DNA from: Agromyces cerinus
Lineage (GTDB): Bacteria; Actinomycetota; Actinomycetes; Actinomycetales; Microbacteriaceae
Length of the DNA stretch: 64,000 nucleotides
Assembly (NCBI RefSeq): GCF_016907835.1
Contig: NZ_JAFBCT010000001.1
Coordinates: 2,294,001 to 2,358,000 of the forward strand
Reading direction: 5' to 3'
Shown: positions 31,504-40,010 of the stretch, one piece after another
Layout: each line of letters begins with the position of its first letter
How positions within the stretch are numbered: the stretch's first letter is position 1
Notes under the pieces: generated by a model
The model's database searches: none
Told to the model about the DNA's origin: nothing
Seen by the model: only the letters and a program-made list of their open reading frames with translations
Made by a program: the position numbers and the translations under genes

Positions 31504-34500
31504 CCGGCGGTCCCGTCGACGATGGCGGCATTGCCGGAGCCCGAGGCATCCGTCGCCGAAGCCTCGGGAATCGGGAAGATCGCCGTGATGAGTCGCGACA
31601 CCCAGTCGATGAGGTCGCCGTCGCTCGGCAGCTCGCCGTTGGTCACGGGGAACGGCACGAGGATCACGTCGTTCTGCGCGAAGTGCTTGGCGCCCGGGTA
31701 CATGCGCTCGAGGCGCACGCGCCGCGAGTCGGGGATGTTCGCGGGCGCGATGCGCAGCTTCGAACCGGTCGCGATGACATCGGAGAGCCCGGCGCGCTGC
31801 GCCTCGCGGCGGAGCCTCGAGATCGCCACGAGGTGCTTGACCTGCTCGGGCGGCTCGCCATAGCGGTCGACGAGCTCGTCGACGACCTGGTCGATCTGGC
31901 CGTCTTTCGCGGCCGGCCCGCTCGCGGCCGAGAGCTTCTGGTAGGCCTCGAGGCGCAGCCGCTCGGAGTCGACGTAGTCCTCGGGGATGTGCGCGTCGAC
32001 GGGCAGCTCGAGACGCAGCTCGGTCTGGCCCGTCGCCACGTCGCCGCGGAACGCCGAGACGGCCTCGCCGATCATGCGGAGGTACAGGTCGAAGCCGACG
32101 CCCGCGATGTGACCGGCCTGCTCTGCGCCGAGCAGGTTGCCCGCGCCGCGGATCTCGAGGTCTTTCAGGGCGACCTGCATGCCGCTGCCGAGTTCGTTGT
32201 TGGCCGCGATCGTCGAGAGCCGGTCGTGGGCGGTCTCGGAGAGCGGCTTCGCCGGGTCGTAGAGGAAGTAGCCGTAGGCGCGCTCGCGGCCGCGCCCCAC
32301 CCGGCCGCGCAGCTGGTGCAGCTGGCTGAGCCCGTACTTGTCGGCCCGGTCGATGATGATCGTGTTCGCGTTCGTGATGTCGAGGCCGGTCTCGATGATG
32401 GTCGTCGAGACCAGCACGTCGAACTTGCGCTCCCAGAAATCGTTCACGATCTGCTCGAGCACGTGCTCGTTCAACTGACCGTGCGCGACGGCGATGCGCG
32501 CCTCGGGCACGAGCTCGGCGAGTTGGGCCGCGATCCGATTGATCGACGACACCCGGTTGTGCACGAAGAAGACCTGCCCCTCGCGGAGCATCTCGCGCCG
32601 GATGGCGGCGGCGACCTGCTGGTCGGAGTAGGGCCCGACGAAGGTGAGGATCGGGTGGCGGTCTTCCGGCGGTGTCGCGAGCGTCGACATCTCGCGGATG
32701 CCGGTGACCGCCATCTCGAGCGAGCGCGGAATCGGCGTCGCGCTCATCGCCAGGATGTCGACGTTGGTCTTCAGCTTCTTCAGTGCGTCCTTGTGCTCGA
32801 CGCCGAATCGCTGCTCCTCGTCGATGATGACGAGGCCGACGTCTTTGAACGTCACCTTCTCGGTGAGGATGCGGTGCGTGCCGATGACCATGTCGACGGT
32901 GCCGTCGGCGAGACCGGCGATCGTGTCGCGGGCCTCCTTGTCGGTCTGGAAGCGGCTGAGGGCGCGCACATGCACGGGGAAGCCCGCGTACCGCTCGTTG
33001 AAGGTCTCGAGGTGCTGCTTGACGAGGAGCGTCGTCGGCACGAGCATCGCGACCTGCTTGCCCTCTTGGATCGCCTTGAACGCGGCGCGCACGGCGACCT
33101 CGGTCTTGCCGAAGCCGACGTCGCCGGCGAGCAGTCGATCCATGGGGATCGACCGCTCCATGTCGGCCTTGACCTCGTCGATCGTCTGCAGCTGGTCGGG
33201 CGTCTCGGTGAACGGGAACGCCTCTTCGAGTTCGTGCTGCCACGGGGTGTCGGGCCCGAACGCGTGCCCCTTCGACGCCATGCGCGCCGAGTAGAGCTTC
33301 ACGAGCGAGACGGCGATGTCGCGCACGGCCTTGCGGGCCTTGCCCTTGGCCTGCGCCCAGTCGCTGCCGCCCATCTTCGAGAGCGACGGCGCCTCGCCGC
33401 CGACGTAGCGCGACAGCAGGTCGAGCTGGTCGGTCGGCACGAAGAGCCGGTCGCCGGCGTGGCCGCGCTTCGACGGCGCGTACTCGATGACGAGGTACTC
33501 GCGCACCGCCGTGGGCTGCTGCTGGATGCCCGCGGTGCGGCTCGGGCCGGTCGGTCGCGCCCCGGTGGCGACCTCTCGTTGCACCATTTCGATGAACTTG
33601 CCGATGCCGTGCGTCTGGTGCACGACGAAGTCGCCGGCCTTCAGCTGCAGGGGGTCGACGACGTTGCGGCGGCGGCTCGCGAGCTTCTTGCCCTGGCGGG
33701 CGTCGTAGCCGGCCGCGCGCCCGTAGAACTCGGACTCGGCGAGCAGGCCGAGCTTGACCCCCGGTACCTCGTAGCCGTGCGCGGCATCGGCCTGCACGAG
33801 GTAGGCGACGCCCGCCTCGAGCTCGGCCGGCACCTGGTCGACGAGCCGGGCGGCGAGCCCCGCCTCTGCGAGCACGTCTCGCGCGCGCTCGACGAGACCG
33901 TGACCGGCGGATGCCACGACGAGCGCCCACCCGTCGCGCAGGCGCTCGGCGGCGTGGTCGACGGCACCGGCGACGTTGCCCTGGAAGCTCGGCATCGCGT
34001 TCGCCGCGAGGCGCACGGTCGCCGAGGAGCTCGTCAGGTGCGACTCGGCCGCTCCACCGGCCGCGGCGACGACCTCGGCGGCGTCGCCCATGTCGAAGCC
34101 CGAGAAGTTCCACCACACGCGCTGCGGGTCGGGTTCGCCGGGGGCGCTGAACAGTGCGGCATCCCGCAGTTGGCGCACGGTGAGGAAATCGCCGGCGGCG
34201 AGGTCGATCGGCGCGGCGGCGCCGACCGTCGCGGCATTCCACGCCGCGGCGAGGAACTCGCGGTTGGTCTCGCCGAGGTTGACCGCGCGACCGGCCACGC
34301 GCTCGGGCTCGAGCACGGCGACCGCGGCGCCGATGGGCAGGTAGTGCGCAAGCGGAACGAGTCGTTCGAGGAGCGCCGGTGCGAGCGACTCCATGCCCTC
34401 GACCGGGATGCCCTCGGACACCTTCTCGAGGAGTCCTGCGAGGCTCGGGAACTCGTGCACCATCTCGCGGGCGCGCTGCCGCACCGGCTCGGTGAGCAGC

Positions 34501-35216
34501 AGCTCGCGGCTCGGCGGAAGCGAGACGCGCTCGATGACGTCGGGCAGCGAGCGCTGGTCGGCGACCGAGAACGCACGCAGCTCCTCGACCTCGTCGCCGA
34601 AGAACTCGACGCGAACCGGGTGGTCTGCCGTGGGCGGGAACACATCGAGGATGCCGCCGCGCACCGCGAACTCGCCGCGCCGGGCGACCATGTCGACTCG
34701 CGCATATGCGAGGTCGACGAGTCGAAGCGCGAGCTCGGCGAGGTTGTAGCCGCGCCCGCCGGCGACGAGCTCGATCGGTTCGAGCGACGCGAGGTTGTCG
34801 GCGAGCGGCTGCAGGGCAGCCCGCACCGAGGCGACGACGACGAGCGGATGCCGCGAGCCGGCCTCGGCCCAATCGTGCATGCGCCGCAGGGCATGGAGCC
34901 GGCGGCCGACGGTCTCGGCCGAAGGGCTCAGCCGCTCGTGCGGCAGCGTCTCCCATGCCGGGAACTCGATGAGCTCGGCGTCGGGCAGGTACGGGGCGAG
35001 CGAGGCGCGCAGCGACTCGCCCTCACGGCTGGTGGCGGTGATGGCGAGCAGCGCGGGCGGCAGGCCGGCATCGGCCCGGCGCTGCAGCAGGCCGGCGAGC
35101 AACGGGGCGTCGAGGCCCGCGGGTGCCGAGAAGTCTGCGTTCCGCTGGGCTTCGGCGAGTGCCGCTTCGATGGTTTCGGCACGCGAGAGCGCCGTGAGAA
35201 AGCCCTGGAGGTTCAC
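31500..35216 (-). CDS. mfd: Transcription-repair coupling factor
   Basis: The 1238-residue SF2 translocase removes RNA polymerase stalled at DNA lesions and recruits UvrA. The N-terminal UvrB-like part ends around residue 350. The RNA polymerase-interacting domain starts near LKAGDFVVHQTHGIGKF, and the motor has Walker A GDVGFGKTEVA, the DEEQ box in VIIDEEQRFGV and the TRG motif near LRGRVGRGRERAYGYF. The C-terminal domain is at about residues 1060-1180. A C-terminal tail rich in Ser, Ala and Gly is poorly conserved. The GTG start is set by a leaderless -10 box. It is divergent from rnhA. Confidence 0.96.
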   Translation of the reverse strand: MNLQGFLTALSRAETIEAALAEAQRNADFSAPAGLDAPLLAGLLQRRADAGLPPALLAITATSREGESLRASLAPYLPDAELIEFPAWETLPHERLSPSAETVGRRLHALRRMHDWAEAGSRHPLVVVASVRAALQPLADNLASLEPIELVAGGRGYNLAELALRLVDLAYARVDMVARRGEFAVRGGILDVFPPTADHPVRVEFFGDEVEELRAFSVADQRSLPDVIERVSLPPSRELLLTEPVRQRAREMVHEFPSLAGLLEKVSEGIPVEGMESLAPALLERLVPLAHYLPIGAAVAVLEPERVAGRAVNLGETNREFLAAAWNAATVGAAAPIDLAAGDFLTVRQLRDAALFSAPGEPDPQRVWWNFSGFDMGDAAEVVAAAGGAAESHLTSSSATVRLAANAMPSFQGNVAGAVDHAAERLRDGWALVVASAGHGLVERARDVLAEAGLAARLVDQVPAELEAGVAYLVQADAAHGYEVPGVKLGLLAESEFYGRAAGYDARQGKKLASRRRNVVDPLQLKAGDFVVHQTHGIGKFIEMVQREVATGARPTGPSRTAGIQQQPTAVREYLVIEYAPSKRGHAGDRLFVPTDQLDLLSRYVGGEAPSLSKMGGSDWAQAKGKARKAVRDIAVSLVKLYSARMASKGHAFGPDTPWQHELEEAFPFTETPDQLQTIDEVKADMERSIPMDRLLAGDVGFGKTEVAVRAAFKAIQEGKQVAMLVPTTLLVKQHLETFNERYAGFPVHVRALSRFQTDKEARDTIAGLADGTVDMVIGTHRILTEKVTFKDVGLVIIDEEQRFGVEHKDALKKLKTNVDILAMSATPIPRSLEMAVTGIREMSTLATPPEDRHPILTFVGPYSDQQVAAAIRREMLREGQVFFVHNRVSSINRIAAQLAELVPEARIAVAHGQLNEHVLEQIVNDFWERKFDVLVSTTIIETGLDITNANTIIIDRADKYGLSQLHQLRGRVGRGRERAYGYFLYDPAKPLSETAHDRLSTIAANNELGSGMQVALKDLEIRGAGNLLGAEQAGHIAGVGFDLYLRMIGEAVSAFRGDVATGQTELRLELPVDAHIPEDYVDSERLRLEAYQKLSAASGPAAKDGQIDQVVDELVDRYGEPPEQVKHLVAISRLRREAQRAGLSDVIATGSKLRIAPANIPDSRRVRLERMYPGAKHFAQNDVILVPFPVTNGELPSDGDLIDWVSRLITAIFPIPEASATDASGSGNAAIVDGTAG

Positions 35217-35222
35217 CCGTCG

Positions 35223-35228
35223 AGTCTA
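35223..35228 (-). promoter_or_regulatory. Leaderless -10 box of mfd
   Basis: TAGACT on the minus strand lies 6 nt before the GTG at 35216. Confidence 0.6.
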
Positions 35229-35305
35229 CGCGGCGCATCCGACACCGCCGCAGGAGCCACCCGGCCGGGGGAACCCGCGGAATGCCGCGCGTCGGTGCCG
35301 GCCGA

Positions 35306-35311
35306 TACGAT
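35306..35311 (+). promoter_or_regulatory. -10 box of the RNase HI gene
   Basis: TACGAT should start RNA near 35318, giving a 30-nt leader with AGGAGG before the ATG at 35348. Confidence 0.5.
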
Positions 35312-35347
35312 GGGCGCCGCACACGAAACGCCAGGAGGCCCTCCGCA

Positions 35348-36079
35348 ATGATCACCGCCGCCGCCGACGGATCGGCCCTCGGAAACCCCGGCCCCGCGGG
35401 CTGGGCCTGGTACGTCGACGACTCGTGCTGGGCGGCCGGCGGCTGGAAGCACGCGACCAACAACCAGGGCGAGCTGAAGGCGGTGCTCGAGCTCTTCCGT
35501 GCCACGGCGCACCTCGACGACGAGCTGCTCGTGCAGTGCGACAGCCAGTACGTGATCAACTCGGTGACGAAGTGGATGCCCGGGTGGAAGCGCAAGGGCT
35601 GGCGCAAGGCCGACGGCAAGGCCGTGATGAACGTCGAGCTGCTGCAGGAGATCGACGAGGCGATCGCCGGCCGCCGATACCGCTTCGAGTGGGTCAAGGG
35701 CCACATCGGCCACCCGCTGAACGAGGCGGCCGACACCCGTGCTCGTGCGGTCGCCGAGGCCTACCAGCGCGGCCGCGAGATCCCGTCGGGCCCGGGCTGG
35801 AGCACCGACTGCGAAGATGGCGAGGCCACGACGGCTCCCGTCGCGCGCACCACGGACGCGGTCGAGCCCGAAGCCCTGCCCGACCCGATCGACCTCGGTG
35901 CACCCGAACTCGCGCTCGGCGAGCCCGACCTCGACGACGCGCTGTTCAGCCTCGATGAGGAACCCGAGGCGTGGCACAGCGTCACCCTCGAACTGTCCAC
36001 CGAGGAGATCGATCGGCTGCGCGTCCGTGCTCAGGCCGAGGGCCTCTCGCCCGAGGAGTTCCTCCGCCGGCTGATCTGA
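35348..36079 (+). CDS. RNase HI with a C-terminal ribbon-helix-helix-like module
   Basis: The 243-residue protein starts with a complete RNase H domain, which cleaves RNA in RNA:DNA hybrids. The metal-binding set is Asp7 (ADGSALGNPGPAG), Glu43 (NNQGELKAV), Asp65 (CDSQYV) and Asp129 (NEAADTRA). A linker of about 65 acidic and Ala/Pro-rich residues follows. The last 34 residues, SVTLELSTEEIDRLRVRA and the following EGLSPEEFLRRLI, have the strand-helix-turn-helix pattern of ribbon-helix-helix DNA-binding proteins. This replaces the N-terminal hybrid-binding domain found in some RNases H. AGGAGG precedes the ATG. It is convergent with pth. Confidence 0.88.
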   Translation: MITAAADGSALGNPGPAGWAWYVDDSCWAAGGWKHATNNQGELKAVLELFRATAHLDDELLVQCDSQYVINSVTKWMPGWKRKGWRKADGKAVMNVELLQEIDEAIAGRRYRFEWVKGHIGHPLNEAADTRARAVAEAYQRGREIPSGPGWSTDCEDGEATTAPVARTTDAVEPEALPDPIDLGAPELALGEPDLDDALFSLDEEPEAWHSVTLELSTEEIDRLRVRAQAEGLSPEEFLRRLI

Positions 36080-36086
36080 TCAGCAG

Positions 36087-36109
36087 CGCGCCGAGCTCAG
36101 CTCGGCGCG
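36087..36109. terminator. Terminator overlapping the pth stop codon
   Basis: CGCGCCGAGC pairs perfectly with GCTCGGCGCG around a 3-nt loop. The right arm is inside the last codons of pth (stop at 36097-36099), so the hairpin serves the convergent rnhA and pth. Confidence 0.75.
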
Positions 36110-36729
36110 TGGAACCTCTGCTGCGCCGCCACGAGACCGTCGCTCGCGACCGCCTCGACGGCGTCCGCGGCATCCGACAGCAGGTTCGGCAGGTTCTGGC
36201 GCTCGGCACCCGAGAAGTCCTTGAGCACGAAGTCGGCCGGATCCTGGCGCCCGGGCGGGCGACCGATGCCCACGCGCACGCGCAGGAACGGCGCGGCATC
36301 CGTCGCCTTCTGGATGTCGCGGAGGCCGTTGTGGCCGCCGTGGCCGCCGCCCTGCTTCAGTCGGACGGTGTCGAACGGCAGGTCGAGCTCGTCGTGCACG
36401 ACGATGAGCTGATCAGGGCTCAGCGAGTAGAACTTCAGGAGCGCAGAGACGGGCCCGCCCGAGGTGTTCATGTAGCTGTTGGGCTTGGCGATCACCAGCT
36501 TCGGGCCGCCGGGGCGGAGGAAGCCCTCGGCCACCCGGGACGGCGTCTTGTGGCTCTTGAAGGGCGCGCCGATGCGCTCCGCGAGCTCGTCGGCGACCAT
36601 CTGGCCGACGTTGTGACGGTTGCCGGCGTACTGGGCGCCGGGGTTGCCGAGGCCGACCACCAGCCAGGTGTTCTGGGGCATGGCGTCGTCGTCCTTCCGG
36701 CGCGCGCGCAGCAGGTCGAGGATTCCCAT
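36097..36729 (-). CDS. pth: Peptidyl-tRNA hydrolase
   Basis: The 210-residue enzyme releases tRNA from peptidyl-tRNA dropped by ribosomes. After an extra N-terminal basic stretch of 17 residues comes WLVVGLGNPGAQYAGNRHNVG with the catalytic His, then the SYMNTSGGPV Asn loop and IVVHDELDLP with the catalytic Asp. GGHGGHNGLRDI is the helical lid region. GGAGG 4 nt before ATG 36729 supports the longer start; the canonical family start would be the Met at 36681. It lies downstream of rplY, past a strong terminator, the usual rplY-pth pair. Confidence 0.94.
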   Translation of the reverse strand: MGILDLLRARRKDDDAMPQNTWLVVGLGNPGAQYAGNRHNVGQMVADELAERIGAPFKSHKTPSRVAEGFLRPGGPKLVIAKPNSYMNTSGGPVSALLKFYSLSPDQLIVVHDELDLPFDTVRLKQGGGHGGHNGLRDIQKATDAAPFLRVRVGIGRPPGRQDPADFVLKDFSGAERQNLPNLLSDAADAVEAVASDGLVAAQQRFHAPS

Positions 36730-36756
36730 CTGACCTCCATGCGTGAGTGGAACGGG

Positions 36757-36811
36757 CGAGGCCCCGCGCCCCGCATTCCGAGCGTACCCGGATGCGGGAG
36801 GCGGGGCCTCG
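36757..36811 (-). terminator. Long terminator hairpin after rplY
   Basis: CGAGGCCCCGC at the left pairs with GCGGGGCCTCG at the right (11 bp). Further pairs CCCGCA/TGCGGG and CCG/CGG follow with small internal loops. It should strongly reduce read-through from rplY into pth. Confidence 0.75.
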
Positions 36812-36828
36812 TCGCGGTGCTTCGAGGT

Positions 36829-37461
36829 CTACTCGGCGGCCTCTTCGGCAGCGGCTTCGGCAGCTTCCTCGGTCGCTTCGCCCTCGGCCTCGGCCTCAGC
36901 GGCCTCCTCGCCGAGGTCGACCTTCTGCGGCGTGTGCACGTTGATGACGAGCGCCTCGGGGTCGGTCAGCAGCGTCGCGCCCTTGGGCAGCGTGACGGCG
37001 CCGGCGAGGATCTGGGTGCCCTCTTCGAGGCCCTCGACGCTCACGACGACGTTCTCGGGGATGTGCGTGGCCTCGACCTCGAGCGACAGCGTGTGCTGGT
37101 CGACGTCGGCGATCGTGCCGGGGGCGGTCTCACCCTCGACGTGCACGGGAACCTCGACCTGGACCTTCTCGCCCTTCTTGATGACGATGAGGTCGAGGTG
37201 CTCGATGACCTGGTGCACCGGGTCCTTCTGCACGTCCTTGACGAGGGCGAGCTGGCTCTTGCCCTCGATCTGCAGGTCGAGCACGGCGTTCGCCTTGCGC
37301 AGGATCAGGCCGATCTGGTGCGCGGGCAGCGCGATGTGGCGCGGCTCGGTGCCGTGGCCGTACACGACGGCGGGGATCTTGCCGGTGGCGCGCAGCTTGC
37401 GGGCAGCGCCCTTGCCGAACGACTCGCGGGTGTCTGCGACGACCTTGTTGTCTTCGTCCAT
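36829..37461 (-). CDS. rplY: 50S ribosomal protein L25 (CTC type)
   Basis: The 210-residue protein binds 5S rRNA in the large subunit. The N-terminal L25 domain (residues 1 to about 95) includes GKGAARKLRATGKIPAVVYGHG. The C-terminal TL5/CTC domain runs from about residue 96 to 185, and a tail of about 25 residues is almost only Glu and Ala. The two-domain form is usual in actinobacteria and was first described as a general stress protein in Bacillus. AAGGAG precedes the ATG. The long structured leader upstream may allow autogenous control. Confidence 0.94.
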   Translation of the reverse strand: MDEDNKVVADTRESFGKGAARKLRATGKIPAVVYGHGTEPRHIALPAHQIGLILRKANAVLDLQIEGKSQLALVKDVQKDPVHQVIEHLDLIVIKKGEKVQVEVPVHVEGETAPGTIADVDQHTLSLEVEATHIPENVVVSVEGLEEGTQILAGAVTLPKGATLLTDPEALVINVHTPQKVDLGEEAAEAEAEGEATEEAAEAAAEEAAE

Positions 37462-37674
37462 GATGTCTCTCCTTGCGGGCTCGCGGCCCAGATCGTGGTC
37501 TGTTGTTTTCGACTCGAACGCGCGCAGTCGGACTGCGCAGAAGCGTGAGGAAAAGCCGTGGAGCCTGCTCCTACCGCGTCGATCACGGACACCCGTCGCG
37601 TCCGCTCACGCGGACGAACCCGGGCCTCCCTCGCCGAAGTTCACGGCCAGTGCACCAGAGGCGCAGTTGACCGA
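37462..37674 (-). promoter_or_regulatory. Long structured leader of rplY
   Basis: If transcription starts near 37674 the leader is about 213 nt. It contains a 7-bp hairpin CGTCCGC/GCGGACG with a GTGA tetraloop in the RNA (37599-37616) and a 7-bp hairpin GCGCAGT/ACTGCGC (37522-37538). A small GAGC/GCTC hairpin lies between. The 336-bp interval 37462-37797 between rplY and gnd otherwise holds only the two divergent promoters. No ORF with a plausible start is visible in it. Confidence 0.45.
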
Positions 37675-37680
37675 CCATGA

Positions 37681-37686
37681 AGTCTA
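37681..37686 (-). promoter_or_regulatory. -10 box of rplY
   Basis: TAGACT on the minus strand should start RNA near 37674. Confidence 0.5.
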
Positions 37687-37755
37687 CCAGCCCTGCCGGC
37701 GCGCGTCGCCCGGGACCTCTCAGCAACGTCGCGCAACGGTGAGCCTCGCTCACAG

Positions 37756-37761
37756 TACGCT
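37756..37761 (+). promoter_or_regulatory. -10 box of gnd
   Basis: TACGCT should start RNA near 37768, giving a 30-nt leader that includes GAGGAG. Confidence 0.55.
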
Positions 37762-37797
37762 GGACTCGATCCCAGAAAACTCACGAGGAGAGTGTTC

Positions 37798-39258
37798 GTG
37801 CCTGCATCAGCATCAGCAAACATCGGCGTCGTCGGACTCGCGGTCATGGGGTCGAACCTCGCGCGCAATCTCGCGAGCCGTGAGGGAAACACCGTCGCGG
37901 TGTTCAACCGCTCCCCCGAGCGCACCCGTACGCTGACGACCGAGCACCCCGAGGCCGGATTCGTCGCCTCCGAGAGCTACGACGACTTCGTCGCCTCGCT
38001 CGCCAAGCCCCGCACGGCGATCATCATGGTGCAGGCGGGCAAGGGCACCGACGCGGTCATCTCCGAACTCGTCGCCCGCTTCGAGCCGGGCGACATCATC
38101 GTCGACGGCGGCAACGCGAACTTCCACGACACCATCCGCCGCGAGGGCGAGATCGCCCCCACCGGCATCCACTTCGTCGGCACCGGCATCTCGGGCGGCG
38201 AGGAGGGCGCACTGAACGGCCCCTCGATCATGCCCGGCGGCTCCGCCGAGTCCTACGAGACCCTCGGCCCGATCCTCGCCTCGATCGCCGCGGTCGCCGA
38301 GGGCGAGCCGTGCGTCACCCACGTCGGCACCGACGGCGCGGGCCACTTCGTCAAGATGGTGCACAACGGCATCGAGTACGCCGACATGCAGCTCATCGCC
38401 GAGGCCTACGACCTCATCCGGCAGGGCACGGGCAAGTCCCCCGCCGAGATCGCCGACATCTTCGCCGAGTGGAACACGGGCGAGCTCGAGAGCTACCTCA
38501 TCGAGATCACGGCAGAGGTGCTGCGCCAGACGGATGCCGCGACCGGCCTGCCGCTCGTCGACGTCATCCTCGACGAGGCGGGCGCCAAGGGCACCGGCGC
38601 ATGGACCGTGCAGAACGCCCTCGACCTCGGCGTGCCGACCTCGGGTATCGCCGAGGCGGTCTTCGCCCGCAGCCTCTCCTCGAAGCGTGCGCAGCGCGAA
38701 GCGGCTTCCGACCTGCCCGGCCCGGCCGAGGCGTGGACGGTCGCCGACGGCGACGCCGACGCGTTCATCGAAGACGTGCGCCTCGCGCTCTACGCGTCGA
38801 AGATCATCGCCTACTCGCAGGGCTTCGACGAGATCATCGCCGGTGCCGAGCAGTACGGCTGGGACGTCAAGAAGGGCGACATCGCGAAGATCTGGCGTGC
38901 CGGATGCATCATCCGCGCCCGCTTCCTGAACCGCATCGCCGATGCCTACGCCGACGACCCCGCGCTCGTCGCGCTCGTCGTCGCCCCGTACTTCCGCGAC
39001 GCCGTCGCGGGCGCGCAGGAGGCGTGGCGCCGGGTCGTCGCGATCGCGGCGCAGTCCGGCATCCCGACCCCCGCGTTCTCGTCGTCGCTCGCCTATTACG
39101 ACGGCCTGCGCGCGAAGCGCCTGCCGGCTGCGCTCATCCAGGGCCAGCGCGACTTCTTCGGCGCGCACACCTACAAGCGGGTCGACCGGGCCGGCGTGTT
39201 CCACACCCTCTGGTCGGGCGACCGCTCCGAGATCGAGACCACGCCCTCCTCGCACTGA
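37798..39258 (+). CDS. gnd: 6-phosphogluconate dehydrogenase, decarboxylating
   Basis: The 486-residue enzyme of the pentose phosphate pathway oxidises 6-phosphogluconate to ribulose 5-phosphate with NADP+. The Rossmann motif is IGVVGLAVMGSNLARN (about residues 8-23), and FNRSPERT supplies the NADP-type Arg. GTGISGGEEGA and HFVKMVHNGIEYADMQ, with the catalytic Lys, form the active site. The length of the long (about 480-residue) form fits homodimeric Gnd. GTG 37798 is chosen because GAGGAG lies 7 nt upstream; the GTG at 37792 would be only 1 nt away from it. PRPP synthetase further along uses its pathway's product. Confidence 0.95.
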   Translation: MPASASANIGVVGLAVMGSNLARNLASREGNTVAVFNRSPERTRTLTTEHPEAGFVASESYDDFVASLAKPRTAIIMVQAGKGTDAVISELVARFEPGDIIVDGGNANFHDTIRREGEIAPTGIHFVGTGISGGEEGALNGPSIMPGGSAESYETLGPILASIAAVAEGEPCVTHVGTDGAGHFVKMVHNGIEYADMQLIAEAYDLIRQGTGKSPAEIADIFAEWNTGELESYLIEITAEVLRQTDAATGLPLVDVILDEAGAKGTGAWTVQNALDLGVPTSGIAEAVFARSLSSKRAQREAASDLPGPAEAWTVADGDADAFIEDVRLALYASKIIAYSQGFDEIIAGAEQYGWDVKKGDIAKIWRAGCIIRARFLNRIADAYADDPALVALVVAPYFRDAVAGAQEAWRRVVAIAAQSGIPTPAFSSSLAYYDGLRAKRLPAALIQGQRDFFGAHTYKRVDRAGVFHTLWSGDRSEIETTPSSH

Positions 39259-39299
39259 GGCCCGGCGCACCGACACCGAGCACGGAACAGGCGGCGAGC

Positions 39300-39653
39300 A
39301 TGCGCGACCCGAAGTGGCGTGACGAGGGCGAGGAACCCGACTACCGGTTCACCCTCGCCAACGAACGCACGTTCCTCGCATGGATCCGCACGGCGCTCGC
39401 GCTCCTCGCGGGCGGCGTGCTGCTGCACCAGTTCGCGACGGAGCTCGATCCGCGCCTCGTCGTGACCGTGCTCTCGACGGGCCTCGGTGTCGTCGCGGCC
39501 GTGCTCAGCGTCGTGTCGTACACGCGGTGGCGCGCCAACGAGATCGCGATCCGGAACGGCCGCCCGCTCCCGTTCAGCTGGGTGCTGCCCGCGCTCGCTG
39601 CAGTCTGCCTCCTGACGAGCGCCGTGCTCGTGGTGCTGCTGCTCGTGGCCTGA
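39300..39653 (+). CDS. DUF202 membrane protein (YidH-like)
   Basis: This 117-residue protein has the DUF202 pattern: FTLANERTFLAWIRTALALLAGGVLLHQF at about residues 17-45, read in overlapping parts, followed by two more hydrophobic helices. Three transmembrane segments and a short acidic N-terminus match E. coli YidH. The function is unknown. It starts 41 bp after gnd and is followed 18 bp later by a second DUF202 gene, so the pair resembles the YidH/YidG tandem of other bacteria. Confidence 0.88.
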   Translation: MRDPKWRDEGEEPDYRFTLANERTFLAWIRTALALLAGGVLLHQFATELDPRLVVTVLSTGLGVVAAVLSVVSYTRWRANEIAIRNGRPLPFSWVLPALAAVCLLTSAVLVVLLLVA

Positions 39654-39671
39654 TGGCTGTGGACGACTGAC

Positions 39672-40010
39672 ATGGCCGCGCACAGCGTTCCCGCACCGGG
39701 CGACCCCGGGCTCCAGCCCGAGCGCACCGCGCTCGCGTGGAGTCGCACGGCGCTCGCGCTCGCGGTCAACGCGTTGCTCTCGATGCGTGCGGGGTTCGTC
39801 ACCGGGCAGCCGCTGCTCGTCGCCGTCGGGGCGCTGCTGTTCGCGGCATCCGGTGCCGCCGTCGCGATCGGCACGGTGCGACGCCGCCAGCTCGCCGGGC
39901 ACCGGCTCGTGATCACTCCCCCGCGCGGTGCGCTCGTGGGCGTCGCGGCGGCGACGCTGCTCGCGAGCGCCGGCGGCATCGCCTCGATCTTCGCGGAGGG
40001 TGCCGCGTGA
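39672..40010 (+). CDS. DUF202 membrane protein (YidG-like)
   Basis: The 112-residue protein carries the second DUF202 copy: LQPERTALAWSRTALALAVNALLSM, in parts, at about residues 14-38, then two hydrophobic helices. The sequence differs strongly from the copy just upstream, so this is an old pair and not a recent duplication. Its stop overlaps the start of the next gene (GTGA), which ties the three genes together. The function is unknown. Confidence 0.87.
   Translation: MAAHSVPAPGDPGLQPERTALAWSRTALALAVNALLSMRAGFVTGQPLLVAVGALLFAASGAAVAIGTVRRRQLAGHRLVITPPRGALVGVAAATLLASAGGIASIFAEGAA

Noticed and set aside
31482..35351. A 1289-codon open frame on the plus strand opposite mfd.
   Set aside because: It is a GC-driven shadow. 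Its translation is rich in Arg, Gly, Asp and Val without domains, while the minus frame is a full-length Mfd with all motifs.
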